Shown here piece by piece: positions 1-6,787 of a stretch of 11,858 bases of DNA (within the stretch, counting starts at the first letter, position 1; each line of letters begins with the position of its first letter). The notes below the pieces were generated by a model that saw nothing but the letters and a program-made list of their open reading frames with translations, was not told the DNA's origin and searched no databases. Position numbers and translations under genes: made by a program. The DNA is from UBA4421 sp002704225 (GTDB lineage: Bacteria; Pseudomonadota; Gammaproteobacteria; Pseudomonadales; Azotimanducaceae): positions 1 through 11,858 of the forward strand of contig CACDWG010000029.1 in NCBI GenBank assembly GCA_902556425.1, given 5' to 3'.

Positions 1-212
1 ATAGATTCAACAGTCTCGAGCAGAGACTGTCCGTCTGCCTGCAGGAGGCCAAAGTCAGCGGTACGCTCCGCGAAGATCTGAGCGTGGCGGAAGGGGTGGG
101 ATATCTCATGACCAATATCTACGGGCTCAGAGTTGCCAGCCGCACAGGCCTGGGCACGGCAGAGGCCCGCCAGCGCGTGCAGCTGCTTATCAGAATGATT
201 TCAACGAATTAA
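1..212 (+). CDS. TetR-family transcriptional regulator, C-terminal fragment (5' end outside window)
   Basis: An open frame entering from the left edge (codons begin at base 3) encodes 69 residues and stops with TAA at 210-212. The protein contains LREDLSVAEGVGYLMTNIYG followed by LRVASRTGLG and a C-terminal basic helix. This is the style of the last ligand-binding-domain helices of TetR-type repressors, where a 'DL...A..L....GLRVLARTG' pattern is common. The DNA-binding N-terminus lies outside the window, so the assignment rests on the C-terminal pattern only. It ends 25 nt before the crotonase gene on the same strand, so it may be the first gene of, and the repressor for, the CoA-type operon that follows. 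The effector is unknown. Confidence 0.6.
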   Translation, partial: RFNSLEQRLSVCLQEAKVSGTLREDLSVAEGVGYLMTNIYGLRVASRTGLGTAEARQRVQLLIRMISTN

Positions 213-237
213 CAAGCCAGGACACTAGGAGTAAACA

Positions 238-906
238 GTGCAGGTAAAGGTAGAAAATCGCGATGGTGTCGCGTTGATCCAGTTTGACGATGGCAAGAAA
301 AATGCCATTACGCCAGGGGCTGCGGCACAAATTTTCTCTGGCCTCGAGGAGGCAGAGGCCAATGCCGATGCCATCGTGATTGCCGGTCGGCCAGGTTCAT
401 TCTGCGCCGGATTCGAGCTGGCCACCATGACCAGCGGTGACCAGGAGGCGATTGGGGAACTGTCACTGGCAGGCGCGAAGATCCTGCTCAAGCTTTATGG
501 CACGGGCAAGCCGCTGGTGGCGGCCTGTACCGGGCACGCTTTTACCATTGGCGCCCTTTGGCTCCTGGCCTGCGATACCCGTATTGGTGAGGAGGGTAAA
601 TACAAGTTCGCCATGGTAGAGACGGCGATGGGGATGGTGCTGTCGGACTGGTGCATGGAGCCCCTGAAAGCCAGGCTGAATCCCACGCAGTTTCTACCCG
701 TGGTCACCCAGTCAGTCACCCTGGACCCGGCGGGTGCAGTCGATGCGGGCTTCCTCGACCGCCTCGTTCCCGAAGGCGAGGCCATCGATGCCGCAGTCGA
801 ATTAGCGGCAGAATTAGCCAAGTTGCCTGCCAGAGCCTATGCAGGAAACAAGCTCGGACCCAGGCAACAGTCGCTGCAGATCATGGCAGCCAGCCTGGGC
901 CTGTAA
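238..906 (+). CDS. Crotonase-family protein (enoyl-CoA hydratase/isomerase-like, short form)
   Basis: The 222-residue protein belongs to the crotonase superfamily, which acts on acyl-CoA thioesters by stabilising an enolate in an oxyanion hole. The first oxyanion-hole segment is SFCAGFEL (residues 54-61). The second is GHAFTIGALWLLACDTRIG (99-117). A Glu at 128 in VETAMGM sits where one of the catalytic glutamates of enoyl-CoA hydratase falls. The length matches the short crotonase subgroup of about 230 residues whose members carry the NEVAIGM-type motif, and lacks the longer C-terminus of true FadB/Ech enzymes. The start is GTG at 238, supported by AGGAG at 227-231 with a 6-nt spacer. It follows the TetR fragment by 25 nt and precedes the DUF1993 gene by 29 nt. 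The second oxyanion loop reads TIGA rather than the common AGGA. The exact reaction (hydratase, isomerase or hydrolase) cannot be told from sequence. Confidence 0.88.
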   Translation: MQVKVENRDGVALIQFDDGKKNAITPGAAAQIFSGLEEAEANADAIVIAGRPGSFCAGFELATMTSGDQEAIGELSLAGAKILLKLYGTGKPLVAACTGHAFTIGALWLLACDTRIGEEGKYKFAMVETAMGMVLSDWCMEPLKARLNPTQFLPVVTQSVTLDPAGAVDAGFLDRLVPEGEAIDAAVELAAELAKLPARAYAGNKLGPRQQSLQIMAASLGL

Positions 907-935
907 ATTAAAAGTGATCAATAGAGGAATAGAAA

Positions 936-1457
936 ATGTCTGTATCCCTGTATGACCTGAGCGTAGCTTCCCATCTGCAAATCCTGGGTGGCGTCGCCAA
1001 TGTCCTTGCCAAAGGCGAGGAATATGCTGCCACCGGCAATATGGATCTGGAGGAGATTGTCAGCTATCAATTGCGCGAAGACATGGCGCCCTTCAGTTTT
1101 CAGGTCATTTCCGTCTGGCACCATTCCCTGAATGCCATCAAGGGCCTGAAAGCCGGGGAGTTCTCTCCGCCGCCGAAGATGAGCGGGCTGGATTACCAGG
1201 GTCTGAGGGGTCTGGTTAACGAGGCCATTGAGGGGCTGCAGGGTGAGACGCCGGAGGCGATCAATGCCCTGGCAGACAAACCCATGTTGTTCAAGATGGG
1301 CAAGACTGAGATTCCTTTCACCACCGACAACTTCATGTTGTCCTTTTCCCTGCCCAATTTTTACTTTCACGCGACAACCACCTATGCGGTGCTGCGCGAA
1401 CACGGCGTGCCTCTGGGCAAGATGGACTACCTGGGACAACTGCGCGTCAACCTTTAA
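936..1457 (+). CDS. DUF1993 family protein (DinB/YfiT-like fold)
   Basis: The 173-residue protein has the hallmarks of DUF1993. It starts with SLYDLSV, has a central LREDMAPFSFQVISVWHHS helix (about residues 46-64), and ends with LPNFYFHATTTYAVLREHG then VPLGKMDYLG (139-167). Members are predicted four-helix-bundle proteins related to the DinB/YfiT superfamily, some of which bind metal or act as thiol-dependent transferases. No enzymatic activity is established for this family as far as I know. His62, His63 and His145 are visible candidate metal ligands. A good ribosome-binding site, AGAGGA at 923-928, precedes the ATG. It lies between the crotonase and glutathione S-transferase genes with gaps under 30 nt, which suggests co-expression. 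Its role in the operon is unknown. Confidence 0.85.
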   Translation: MSVSLYDLSVASHLQILGGVANVLAKGEEYAATGNMDLEEIVSYQLREDMAPFSFQVISVWHHSLNAIKGLKAGEFSPPPKMSGLDYQGLRGLVNEAIEGLQGETPEAINALADKPMLFKMGKTEIPFTTDNFMLSFSLPNFYFHATTTYAVLREHGVPLGKMDYLGQLRVNL

Positions 1458-1484
1458 TTTGAGTAGACGTACTGGAGAGAAAAT

Positions 1485-2219
1485 ATGGCTTTAGAATTAT
1501 GGACCTCGCCCACGCCAAACGGCTGGAAGGTGAACATCATGATCGAGGAACTGATAGAGGCCGGTATCGATGTTGGCCCCGTGGAAGTTCGCACCATCGA
1601 CCTGATGAAAGGTGAGCAGTTCCAGGATGACTTTACCGAGCGCAATCCCAACCAGAAGATTCCAACGCTGCGCGATGGCGACCGGGATGTCATCGAGAGC
1701 TGTGCAATCCTGCAGTACCTCGGCGAAAAGCATCCGAGCCCGTTGCTGCCACTCGATCAACGCAAGTGGGACGTGTTGCCCTGGGTTTACTGGCAGGCGG
1801 CTAACGTGGGGCCGGTGTTTGGCAACAAGCTGAGCTATACGCGCTATATGGATGATGTGCCAGATATCAAAAAGGAACACCCCTTTGAGCGCTTTAACAA
1901 TGAAGCGCTGCGATTGGTGCGTGTGCTGGATGGCAAGCTCGGTGACAATCCCTGGGTATGCGGCGATGAATTCACGATTGCCGATATCGCGCTTTATCCG
2001 TGGATACGTGGGTGGAAGTGGAGCAAGGTAAACATTACTAACCGACCAGCTGTTATGGAATGGGTCGACCGCGTGCGTGCCCGGCCGGGTGTTGAGCGTG
2101 GGCTTGGCTATGGCATACCGAAGGAAGAGATCGATCAGTGGAGTGCTGAGCGAAAGGCACGCACCGCAAAGGGTGGCTCGACGATCGCCGACAACGAGAA
2201 CATCAAGGATTCCATCTAA
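1485..2219 (+). CDS. Glutathione S-transferase family protein, Nu/Ure2p-like (YfcG/YghU type)
   Basis: The 244-residue protein has an N-terminal thioredoxin-like GST domain opening with LWTSPTPNGWKVNIMIEE (5-22). The TPNG motif is that of Nu-class/Ure2p-like GSTs, in which Thr and Asn (here Thr10 and Asn12) replace the usual catalytic Tyr or Ser. The cis-proline is in QKIPTL (Pro60), and the glutathione gamma-glutamyl-binding Glu-Ser pair is E71-S72 in IESCAILQYL. The helical C-terminal domain holds the N-capping motif FTIADIALYPW (163-173). Nu-class enzymes characterised in E. coli have disulfide reductase or peroxidase activity on glutathione. GSTs also accompany aromatic-degradation clusters (BphK, a different GST class), but here the gene sits with CoA enzymes. 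GGAG at 1474-1477 supports the ATG. Substrate unknown. Confidence 0.9.
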   Translation: MALELWTSPTPNGWKVNIMIEELIEAGIDVGPVEVRTIDLMKGEQFQDDFTERNPNQKIPTLRDGDRDVIESCAILQYLGEKHPSPLLPLDQRKWDVLPWVYWQAANVGPVFGNKLSYTRYMDDVPDIKKEHPFERFNNEALRLVRVLDGKLGDNPWVCGDEFTIADIALYPWIRGWKWSKVNITNRPAVMEWVDRVRARPGVERGLGYGIPKEEIDQWSAERKARTAKGGSTIADNENIKDSI

Positions 2220-2264
2220 TGACGCTAAAGGGCGATTCGATTCTTCATTCAATAGACGTTCTAT

Positions 2265-3407
2265 ATGACATTAACTGAGGAATTGGGGCACTGGGTACGA
2301 GCGAACTGTCCGGCTGAACTGGTTGGTAGTGTTTTCAAATACGGCGGCGGCAGTCACCAGGCAATCACCGACCCGGCATTTCGTGCCTGGTTTGATGCCT
2401 GCTTTGATCGGGGCTTCACTGTTCCTGATTGGCCCAAGGCCTATGGTGGAGCAGGGTTCGACAAGGCGGGGGTGGCGGCCCTGCGAGAAGCCTTCCGTGT
2501 TAATGGTGCACCGGTTCCGCTTTCGGGCGCTGGCGCAGAGATGCTGGGACCTTTGCTGCTAGAAATGGGTACTGACGATCAGAAGATACGACACCTGCCG
2601 AAGATTGCGAGTGGTGAGGTTCGCTGGTGCCAGGGTTACTCGGAACCCGGAGCAGGTTCCGACCTGGCTTCGCTGCAAACTCGTGCGGTGGCGCAGGGCG
2701 ACCACTACCTGGTGAATGGCTCAAAGATCTGGACCTCCAATGCCTACATGTCTGATTGGATGTTCGCCCTTGTCAGAACCGATGTGGATGTGCCCAAGCA
2801 GGAGGGGATCAGTTTTGTGTTGATCTCCATGGATGACCCGGGTCTCACGGTCAACCAGATAGAGCTGATCAATGGTGAATCAGAGTTCTGCCAGGTGTTC
2901 TTTGACGATGTGAAGGCCGAGAAGAGGGATCTCGTCGGTCAGGAGAACCGCGGCTGGGGGATCGCGAAACGCTTGTTACAGTTCGAGCGCTCGGCCGTTG
3001 GCGAGGGTAGCTTCATTCCTCGCAGTAGCAGCCTGCCAGAGATCCTGCAGGGCTATGCGCCTGGCGACGTTGCCGCCCGCAACCGGGTCCTGGACCACGA
3101 GATGCGCAAGGCGGCCTTTTATCTGACAAAAAAGCGCGCGGCGGCGGAGCAAAAAACACCGGGTGCAGCAACGTTTGCAACATCAACCTTCAAACACTTG
3201 TCGACGCGTCTTGAGAGTGATGGTCTGGACATCACGGTTGCCCTCATGGGGACCCAGGGGACCGGCTGGTACGGCACCGGATTCTCGAACGCCGAACTCG
3301 CCACCACAAGAAAGATGTTGCTCAGCAAAGGCTTCCTCATTGCCGGAGGAAGCTCGGAAGTGCAGCTCAACATCATCGCGAAACGGGTTCTGGGATTGCC
3401 GGATTGA
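2265..3407 (+). CDS. Acyl-CoA dehydrogenase family protein
   Basis: The 380-residue flavoprotein would oxidise an acyl-CoA to its 2-enoyl-CoA, passing electrons to electron-transfer flavoprotein. The N-terminal helical domain spans about 1-115. The family signature WCQGYSEPGAGSDLASLQTR (121-140) opens the middle beta domain, with GSKIWTSNA (152-160) typical of the FAD/substrate region. The C-terminal domain ends with GGSSEVQLNIIAKRVLGLP (361-379). The MCAD-type catalytic Glu position, before GT/GS in that last motif, is Gly here. Glu241 in LLQFERSAVG aligns by eye with the helix-G base of isovaleryl-CoA dehydrogenase (Glu254) and is the likely catalytic base. No strong Shine-Dalgarno precedes the ATG at 2265. 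The gap from the GST gene is 45 nt, the largest within this operon. Substrate class is not readable; chain-shortening of a branched or ring-bearing acyl-CoA is plausible. Confidence 0.92.
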   Translation: MTLTEELGHWVRANCPAELVGSVFKYGGGSHQAITDPAFRAWFDACFDRGFTVPDWPKAYGGAGFDKAGVAALREAFRVNGAPVPLSGAGAEMLGPLLLEMGTDDQKIRHLPKIASGEVRWCQGYSEPGAGSDLASLQTRAVAQGDHYLVNGSKIWTSNAYMSDWMFALVRTDVDVPKQEGISFVLISMDDPGLTVNQIELINGESEFCQVFFDDVKAEKRDLVGQENRGWGIAKRLLQFERSAVGEGSFIPRSSSLPEILQGYAPGDVAARNRVLDHEMRKAAFYLTKKRAAAEQKTPGAATFATSTFKHLSTRLESDGLDITVALMGTQGTGWYGTGFSNAELATTRKMLLSKGFLIAGGSSEVQLNIIAKRVLGLPD

Positions 3408-3463
3408 GTTGAAGCCGCGGCCGCGCTGGCAGTGGCTGGCTGTTGCTATTAGGACGGATAAAC

Positions 3464-3468
3464 AGGGG
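3464..3468 (+). promoter_or_regulatory. Shine-Dalgarno AGGGG that decides the AraC-regulator start
   Basis: AGGGG stands 2 nt before an ATG at 3471 and 8 nt before a second in-frame ATG at 3477. Only the second has a workable spacing, so I place the start at 3477. Confidence 0.5.
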
Positions 3469-3476
3469 AAATGAAT

Positions 3477-4313
3477 ATGCCCGTTAAACCGCCAAGACCT
3501 CACAGTTTGTATGACTTTCGCATGCAGGACGTCAGTTACGAAATTATCACCCTGGGCGCAGGTGAGAATCTACCGCGTCGTGCCGGTATTGCTGGGTACT
3601 TTTACCATGTCTTGAAAGGTTCTGTGCAAGTCACGTCGGCAGACTACGGCGCCACTGTCGCTGGCTGCCGCGATACGATTATCGTCAGCGGCTTTATCGG
3701 ACACAGTGTCGAGCAGATCGGCGAAAAATCAACACAACTATTGATCGGCAGTGAGCCAATGGAGTTTCTCGCATGGCTTGGTGGTGCTCCGGGCATCACT
3801 TGTTTTCGTGCTGATAGTGGCAACCCGATGCTAGCGCGATTGTTTCTTGCCATGGATCTGGTTGTTGAAGAAATTACTCACACGGAAATCAAGCCTGATC
3901 AACTGACGCTGGAGCGAACGGCGGAGCTGATCGTTTTCTATTCCTTTCGCATGGGCAACCCTGTCACCGGTGAACTTGATTCGTATCCCTGGAGCGACCC
4001 AAGACTGATGAAAGCTGTTTCGGCGATCAACGAAGATCCGATACGGGACTGGAGCGTTGCGGAGCTGGCCGACATTGCCAATATGTCGCGATCGGCATTT
4101 TCACAACGGTTCACCAACCTGATCGGTACTTCGCCCATCAAGATGCTGGCATCAATTCGCCTGAAACTCGCTGCAAGAAAGATGCTGGAGGGTGAGTCAA
4201 TTGGTAAGACCGCCATTGCCTGTGGCTACACCAGCGAAGAGGCTTTCAATCGGGCCTTTAAGCGGGAGTTTGCCACCACACCGGGTCGTTGGCTCAGGGA
4301 TCGAAAGACCTAG
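3477..4313 (+). CDS. AraC-family transcriptional regulator with N-terminal cupin-like sensor domain
   Basis: A protein of 278 residues (280 if the ATG at 3471 is used). The N-terminal part opens with HSLYDFRMQDVSYE and runs through YHVLKGSVQV, the pattern of the cupin-type effector domains of AraC regulators. The C-terminal ~100 residues form the double helix-turn-helix domain: the first HTH is in WSVAELADIANMSRSAFSQR (about 192-211), and the second in IGKTAIACGYTSEEAFNRAF (about 242-261), followed by the FATTPGRWLR tail. Such proteins usually activate neighbouring catabolic genes when an aromatic or related effector binds. The gene sits on the same strand 110 nt upstream of the ring-cleavage gene, so it is the natural candidate activator of the dioxygenase cluster. 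The intervening region would then hold its operator, but I could not resolve a convincing direct-repeat site. Effector unknown. Confidence 0.9.
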   Translation: MPVKPPRPHSLYDFRMQDVSYEIITLGAGENLPRRAGIAGYFYHVLKGSVQVTSADYGATVAGCRDTIIVSGFIGHSVEQIGEKSTQLLIGSEPMEFLAWLGGAPGITCFRADSGNPMLARLFLAMDLVVEEITHTEIKPDQLTLERTAELIVFYSFRMGNPVTGELDSYPWSDPRLMKAVSAINEDPIRDWSVAELADIANMSRSAFSQRFTNLIGTSPIKMLASIRLKLAARKMLEGESIGKTAIACGYTSEEAFNRAFKREFATTPGRWLRDRKT

Positions 4314-4412
4314 CAACTACTCAGTGGACGATCGATCAATTTTTCAGTGCCTGCGCTCATAGCTAAAAAGGCACCATCCTCCTAGTATTTTTGCCTAATC
4401 AAAGACCGGTAT

Positions 4413-4417
4413 GGGAG
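4413..4417 (+). promoter_or_regulatory. Shine-Dalgarno GGGAG that decides the ring-cleavage dioxygenase start (TTG at 4424)
   Basis: GGGAG lies 6 nt before the TTG at 4424. The longer in-frame alternative, TTG at 4391, has no such site. Counting from 4424 also puts the conserved residues at almost the same numbers as in well-studied BphC enzymes, an independent argument for this start. Confidence 0.6.
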
Positions 4418-4423
4418 AGCAAC

Positions 4424-5302
4424 TTGACCGATTCAATTGCAGAACTGGGTTATATCGAAGTAGGTGTGACTAGTCTTGATGACTGGCAGCAATACGCCGA
4501 CAACGTTCTCGGCGTCAGCAGTGAAGCTCATGAGGGTGTGCTGAATCTGAGCTACGACCGCACCATTTGGCGAATCCAGGCAAAACCAACTGGCGAAGAT
4601 GACATCACTTGCCTCGGTTTCCGTCTGACTTCCGAAGAGGCACTTCAATCTGTCTGTCATCGCCTATCCGCGCAGGGCATCAATATAAGCGATGGTAGTG
4701 AGGAGGAATGCGCTGCCCGACAGGTCGAACAGCTGAAAATTTGCTTTGACCCCGATGGACTGAGGGTTGAGCTTTACATCGGTGAGCGACTGGGCACCTT
4801 AGCTTTTAAGTCACCCATTGGTGTCGGCGGCTTCGTCACGGAGAGACAGGGACTTGGTCATGTGGTGCTTTGCGCCAGTGATCTTGAAGCAGCCAAACAA
4901 TTTTACCTCGACGGGCTTGGTTTTCTTCTGTCAGACCATATTGTTGTTGGCCCGCCTGACCAGCAACTGGAGCTGACTTTTCTCCACTGCAACCCTCGTC
5001 ATCACACACTCGCACTCGTTCCAATACCGCTGCCAAAGCGCCTGAATCACATCATGCTTCAGGTTGCAGACATGGATGACGTTGGCTATGGCCTGGATCG
5101 CGCTAAAACTGCCGGTGTAAGAATCTCATCAGGACTCGGCAAGCACCCGAATGACGAAATGTTCAGTTTCTACATGGCAACACCGTCGGGTTTTGACATT
5201 GAGTACGGCTGGGGTGGTCTAGAGATTGACGATTCGGTCTGGCAACCCAAAACCTTTAATCAGACCAGCATCTGGGGTCATCAACCGGAGTCAACAAAAT
5301 GA
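4424..5302 (+). CDS. bphC: Extradiol ring-cleavage dioxygenase, BphC/HsaC type (type I, vicinal oxygen chelate)
   Basis: The 292-residue two-domain vicinal-oxygen-chelate protein would cleave the ring of a bicyclic or substituted catechol next to its hydroxyls, using Fe(II) and O2. The C-terminal domain carries the metal ligands His146 (GLGHVVL), His209 (LNHIML) and Glu260 (FDIEYGW). Active-site residues are His194 in NPRHHTLAL, His241-Asp244 in GKHPND and Tyr250 in FSFY. These agree within one position with the published BphC numbering (146, 210, 260, 195, 241, 250). The N-terminal domain has lost the metal ligands, as is normal. LPKRLNHIML and TPSGFDIEYGW resemble biphenyl-type enzymes, and NPRHH is shared with the steroid enzyme HsaC. 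So the name bphC marks the family, not the substrate. Start is TTG at 4424 rather than TTG at 4391. Its TGA overlaps the next start codon (ATGA), which is translational coupling to a hydrolase remnant. Confidence 0.9.
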   Translation: MTDSIAELGYIEVGVTSLDDWQQYADNVLGVSSEAHEGVLNLSYDRTIWRIQAKPTGEDDITCLGFRLTSEEALQSVCHRLSAQGINISDGSEEECAARQVEQLKICFDPDGLRVELYIGERLGTLAFKSPIGVGGFVTERQGLGHVVLCASDLEAAKQFYLDGLGFLLSDHIVVGPPDQQLELTFLHCNPRHHTLALVPIPLPKRLNHIMLQVADMDDVGYGLDRAKTAGVRISSGLGKHPNDEMFSFYMATPSGFDIEYGWGGLEIDDSVWQPKTFNQTSIWGHQPESTK

Positions 5303-5439
5303 ACAGCTTGAAAACACATATCGAATCTGACACCAGCCGCTATGTTGAAGTACATGGAATCAACATACATTTTAACGACGCGGGTCAGGGCGAAGTGTCA
5401 AATAACTGCATGGCAAATGGGAGGACTCTGAATGTCTGA
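5299..5439 (+). pseudogene. Truncated meta-cleavage-product hydrolase (BphD/HsaD-like alpha/beta hydrolase), N-terminal remnant
   Basis: An ATG at 5299 overlaps the ring-cleavage gene's stop as ATGA and opens a 46-codon frame ending with TGA at 5437-5439, inside the start of the Rieske alpha gene. Residues 14-32 read RYVEVHGINIHFNDAGQGE, the typical first strand of meta-cleavage-product hydrolases. In the intact family this runs on into a VVLLHGGGPG oxyanion-hole motif. Here, after GQGE, the frame passes into unrelated residues that include the Rieske gene's ribosome-binding site. The nucleophile Ser, Asp and His and nearly the whole hydrolase domain are absent, so an internal deletion of roughly 250 codons is inferred, with a junction near 5395. 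The hydrolase would normally split the ring-fission product into a carboxylic acid and 2-hydroxypentadienoate. The remaining frame may still be translated as a short coupling peptide. An assembly collapse is an alternative explanation. Confidence 0.75.
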
Positions 5440-6787
5440 TGCACTGATAGCGACCGACAAGGCAAGTGTAGATGTGAGCGGTTGCTTTGACATGGCAACC
5501 GGGATACTGGACCGGAGAATATTCACGGATGAAGAGATCTACCAGGAAGAACTGAAAAAGATCTTTGGTCGCGCCTGGAACTTTGTCTGTCACGAATCGC
5601 AGATACCGAATCCTGGCGATTTTATGATGAACTACATTGGTGAAGATGAAATTATCGTCGTCCGCGACCGGCAGCAATCCATCAACGTGCTGCTGAACAG
5701 TTGTCCTCATCGCGGCAATACCGTCTGCCGTGCCGAGTTGGGCAATACCAAAAGTTTTTTCTGTTCCTATCACGGATGGAATTACGACTTGGATGGTCGC
5801 TTGATCGGCATGCCGGGCGAGGATGACTTCTATCGCAACAACATCGACAAAAAAGACTGGGGTTTAACACCGGCTGCCAAGGTCGAGAACTACCGGGGGT
5901 TTTATTTTGCCACCCTCGATCCAGAGGCTCCGCCACTCGAAGAGTATCTTGGCTGGGTTGGCAAGGTTGGTATCGACTTTATGCTGGCTGAAGGCGACAT
6001 CGAGTTTCTTGATGGTATCCATAAAAATCGACTGCAATGTAACTGGAAGCTCGCCGTAGATAACCTGTATGACTGGTATCACGTCAAAGTTTCCCACGGC
6101 TCGGCCATTAAATTAGGCATCCTGGACGACGCCGCGATGGCACCTGACAATCAGATGGTGATACTGGGTGAATATGGCCATGGCATTGGCGGGCCAGGCA
6201 TATCCGAGGAAGAGCAGGCCAGATACGATGCCAGACTGGCCAGCGGTGAGGGCGAGCCACAATGGTACGATCGACACGCCCAGAGACGGACCTCGCCTGA
6301 AACCAGGGAAATGCTGGGTCCAGTCGGAACGCGTTCATTTGGTCATCCCAATATTTTCCCAAACCTGTGGGTCGCGCAGACGAATCAAGTATGCCTTCGA
6401 ATCCCGCGGGGTCCTTACGAGACAGAGCTCTGGTGGTTTAACTTCCGTCGCAAGGGAATGTCAGAAGATGAGCAGAAGTTCTCTGCTTATATGCAAAACC
6501 ATATGTTCGGGCCTGCTGGCGTGCTCGAGCAGGATGATGGTGAGAATTGGAGTCATTCCACGCGCGGCGCCAAGGGCACTTTCAGCAAAACCCTGCCGCT
6601 TAATTTCTCCATGGGTAACAAAGCTGATCAGGTCAGCCAGGATCCTTCAGGGCAGAGTTGTATTGAGACCGTCATAAACGAACACGCCCAACGCTGGACC
6701 TATCAATCATGGCAGGATTGGATGGCGGCTGAAAATTGGCCAGAGTTGATGGCGAATCACTCACAGCCACCAACGGGAGAAGTCTGA
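5432..6787 (+). CDS. Aromatic ring-hydroxylating dioxygenase, alpha (large, catalytic) subunit
   Basis: The 451-residue protein is the catalytic subunit of a Rieske non-heme iron oxygenase that makes cis-dihydrodiols from arenes. The N-terminal Rieske domain binds its 2Fe-2S cluster through Cys91 and His93 (CPHRG) and Cys111 and His114 (CSYHGW). The catalytic domain holds the mononuclear iron: His217 and His222 in DNLYDWYHVKVSHGSA, with the electron-bridging Asp214 beside them, and a C-terminal Asp (368 or 369) in EQDDGENW. All expected ligands are present and the length is standard. The N-terminal stretch IFGRAWNFVCHESQIPNPGDF resembles biphenyl and 3-phenylpropionate dioxygenases (BphA/HcaE type). 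GGGAGG at 5419-5424 stands 7 nt before the ATG. The stop overlaps the beta subunit start by one base. No ferredoxin or reductase gene follows, so electrons must come from elsewhere. Substrate unproven. Confidence 0.93.
   Translation: MSDALIATDKASVDVSGCFDMATGILDRRIFTDEEIYQEELKKIFGRAWNFVCHESQIPNPGDFMMNYIGEDEIIVVRDRQQSINVLLNSCPHRGNTVCRAELGNTKSFFCSYHGWNYDLDGRLIGMPGEDDFYRNNIDKKDWGLTPAAKVENYRGFYFATLDPEAPPLEEYLGWVGKVGIDFMLAEGDIEFLDGIHKNRLQCNWKLAVDNLYDWYHVKVSHGSAIKLGILDDAAMAPDNQMVILGEYGHGIGGPGISEEEQARYDARLASGEGEPQWYDRHAQRRTSPETREMLGPVGTRSFGHPNIFPNLWVAQTNQVCLRIPRGPYETELWWFNFRRKGMSEDEQKFSAYMQNHMFGPAGVLEQDDGENWSHSTRGAKGTFSKTLPLNFSMGNKADQVSQDPSGQSCIETVINEHAQRWTYQSWQDWMAAENWPELMANHSQPPTGEV

Noticed and set aside
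1497..2252. 251-codon minus-strand frame opposite the GST gene
   Set aside because: It is fully antisense to a gene with clear GST motifs, and its translation has no family features.
3416..3425. Perfect palindrome CGCGGCCGCG after the acyl-CoA dehydrogenase
   Set aside because: It is short, has no loop and no following T-run, so it is neither a terminator nor a known operator. Chance is likely in GC-rich sequence.
4347..4374. Short inverted repeat GTGCC ... GGCAC between the AraC gene and the ring-cleavage gene
   Set aside because: Only 5 bp with an 18-nt loop. Some Ts follow 12 or more bases later, but the spacing is wrong for an intrinsic terminator.
4424..4456. TTGACC and TATATC boxes resembling a sigma-70 promoter
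   Set aside because: The spacer is 21 nt, too long, and the boxes lie inside the ring-cleavage coding sequence.
6736..6786. N-terminal extension of the dioxygenase beta subunit into the alpha gene
   Set aside because: The ATG at 6787 has a well-spaced ribosome-binding site, and the family N-terminus fits there.
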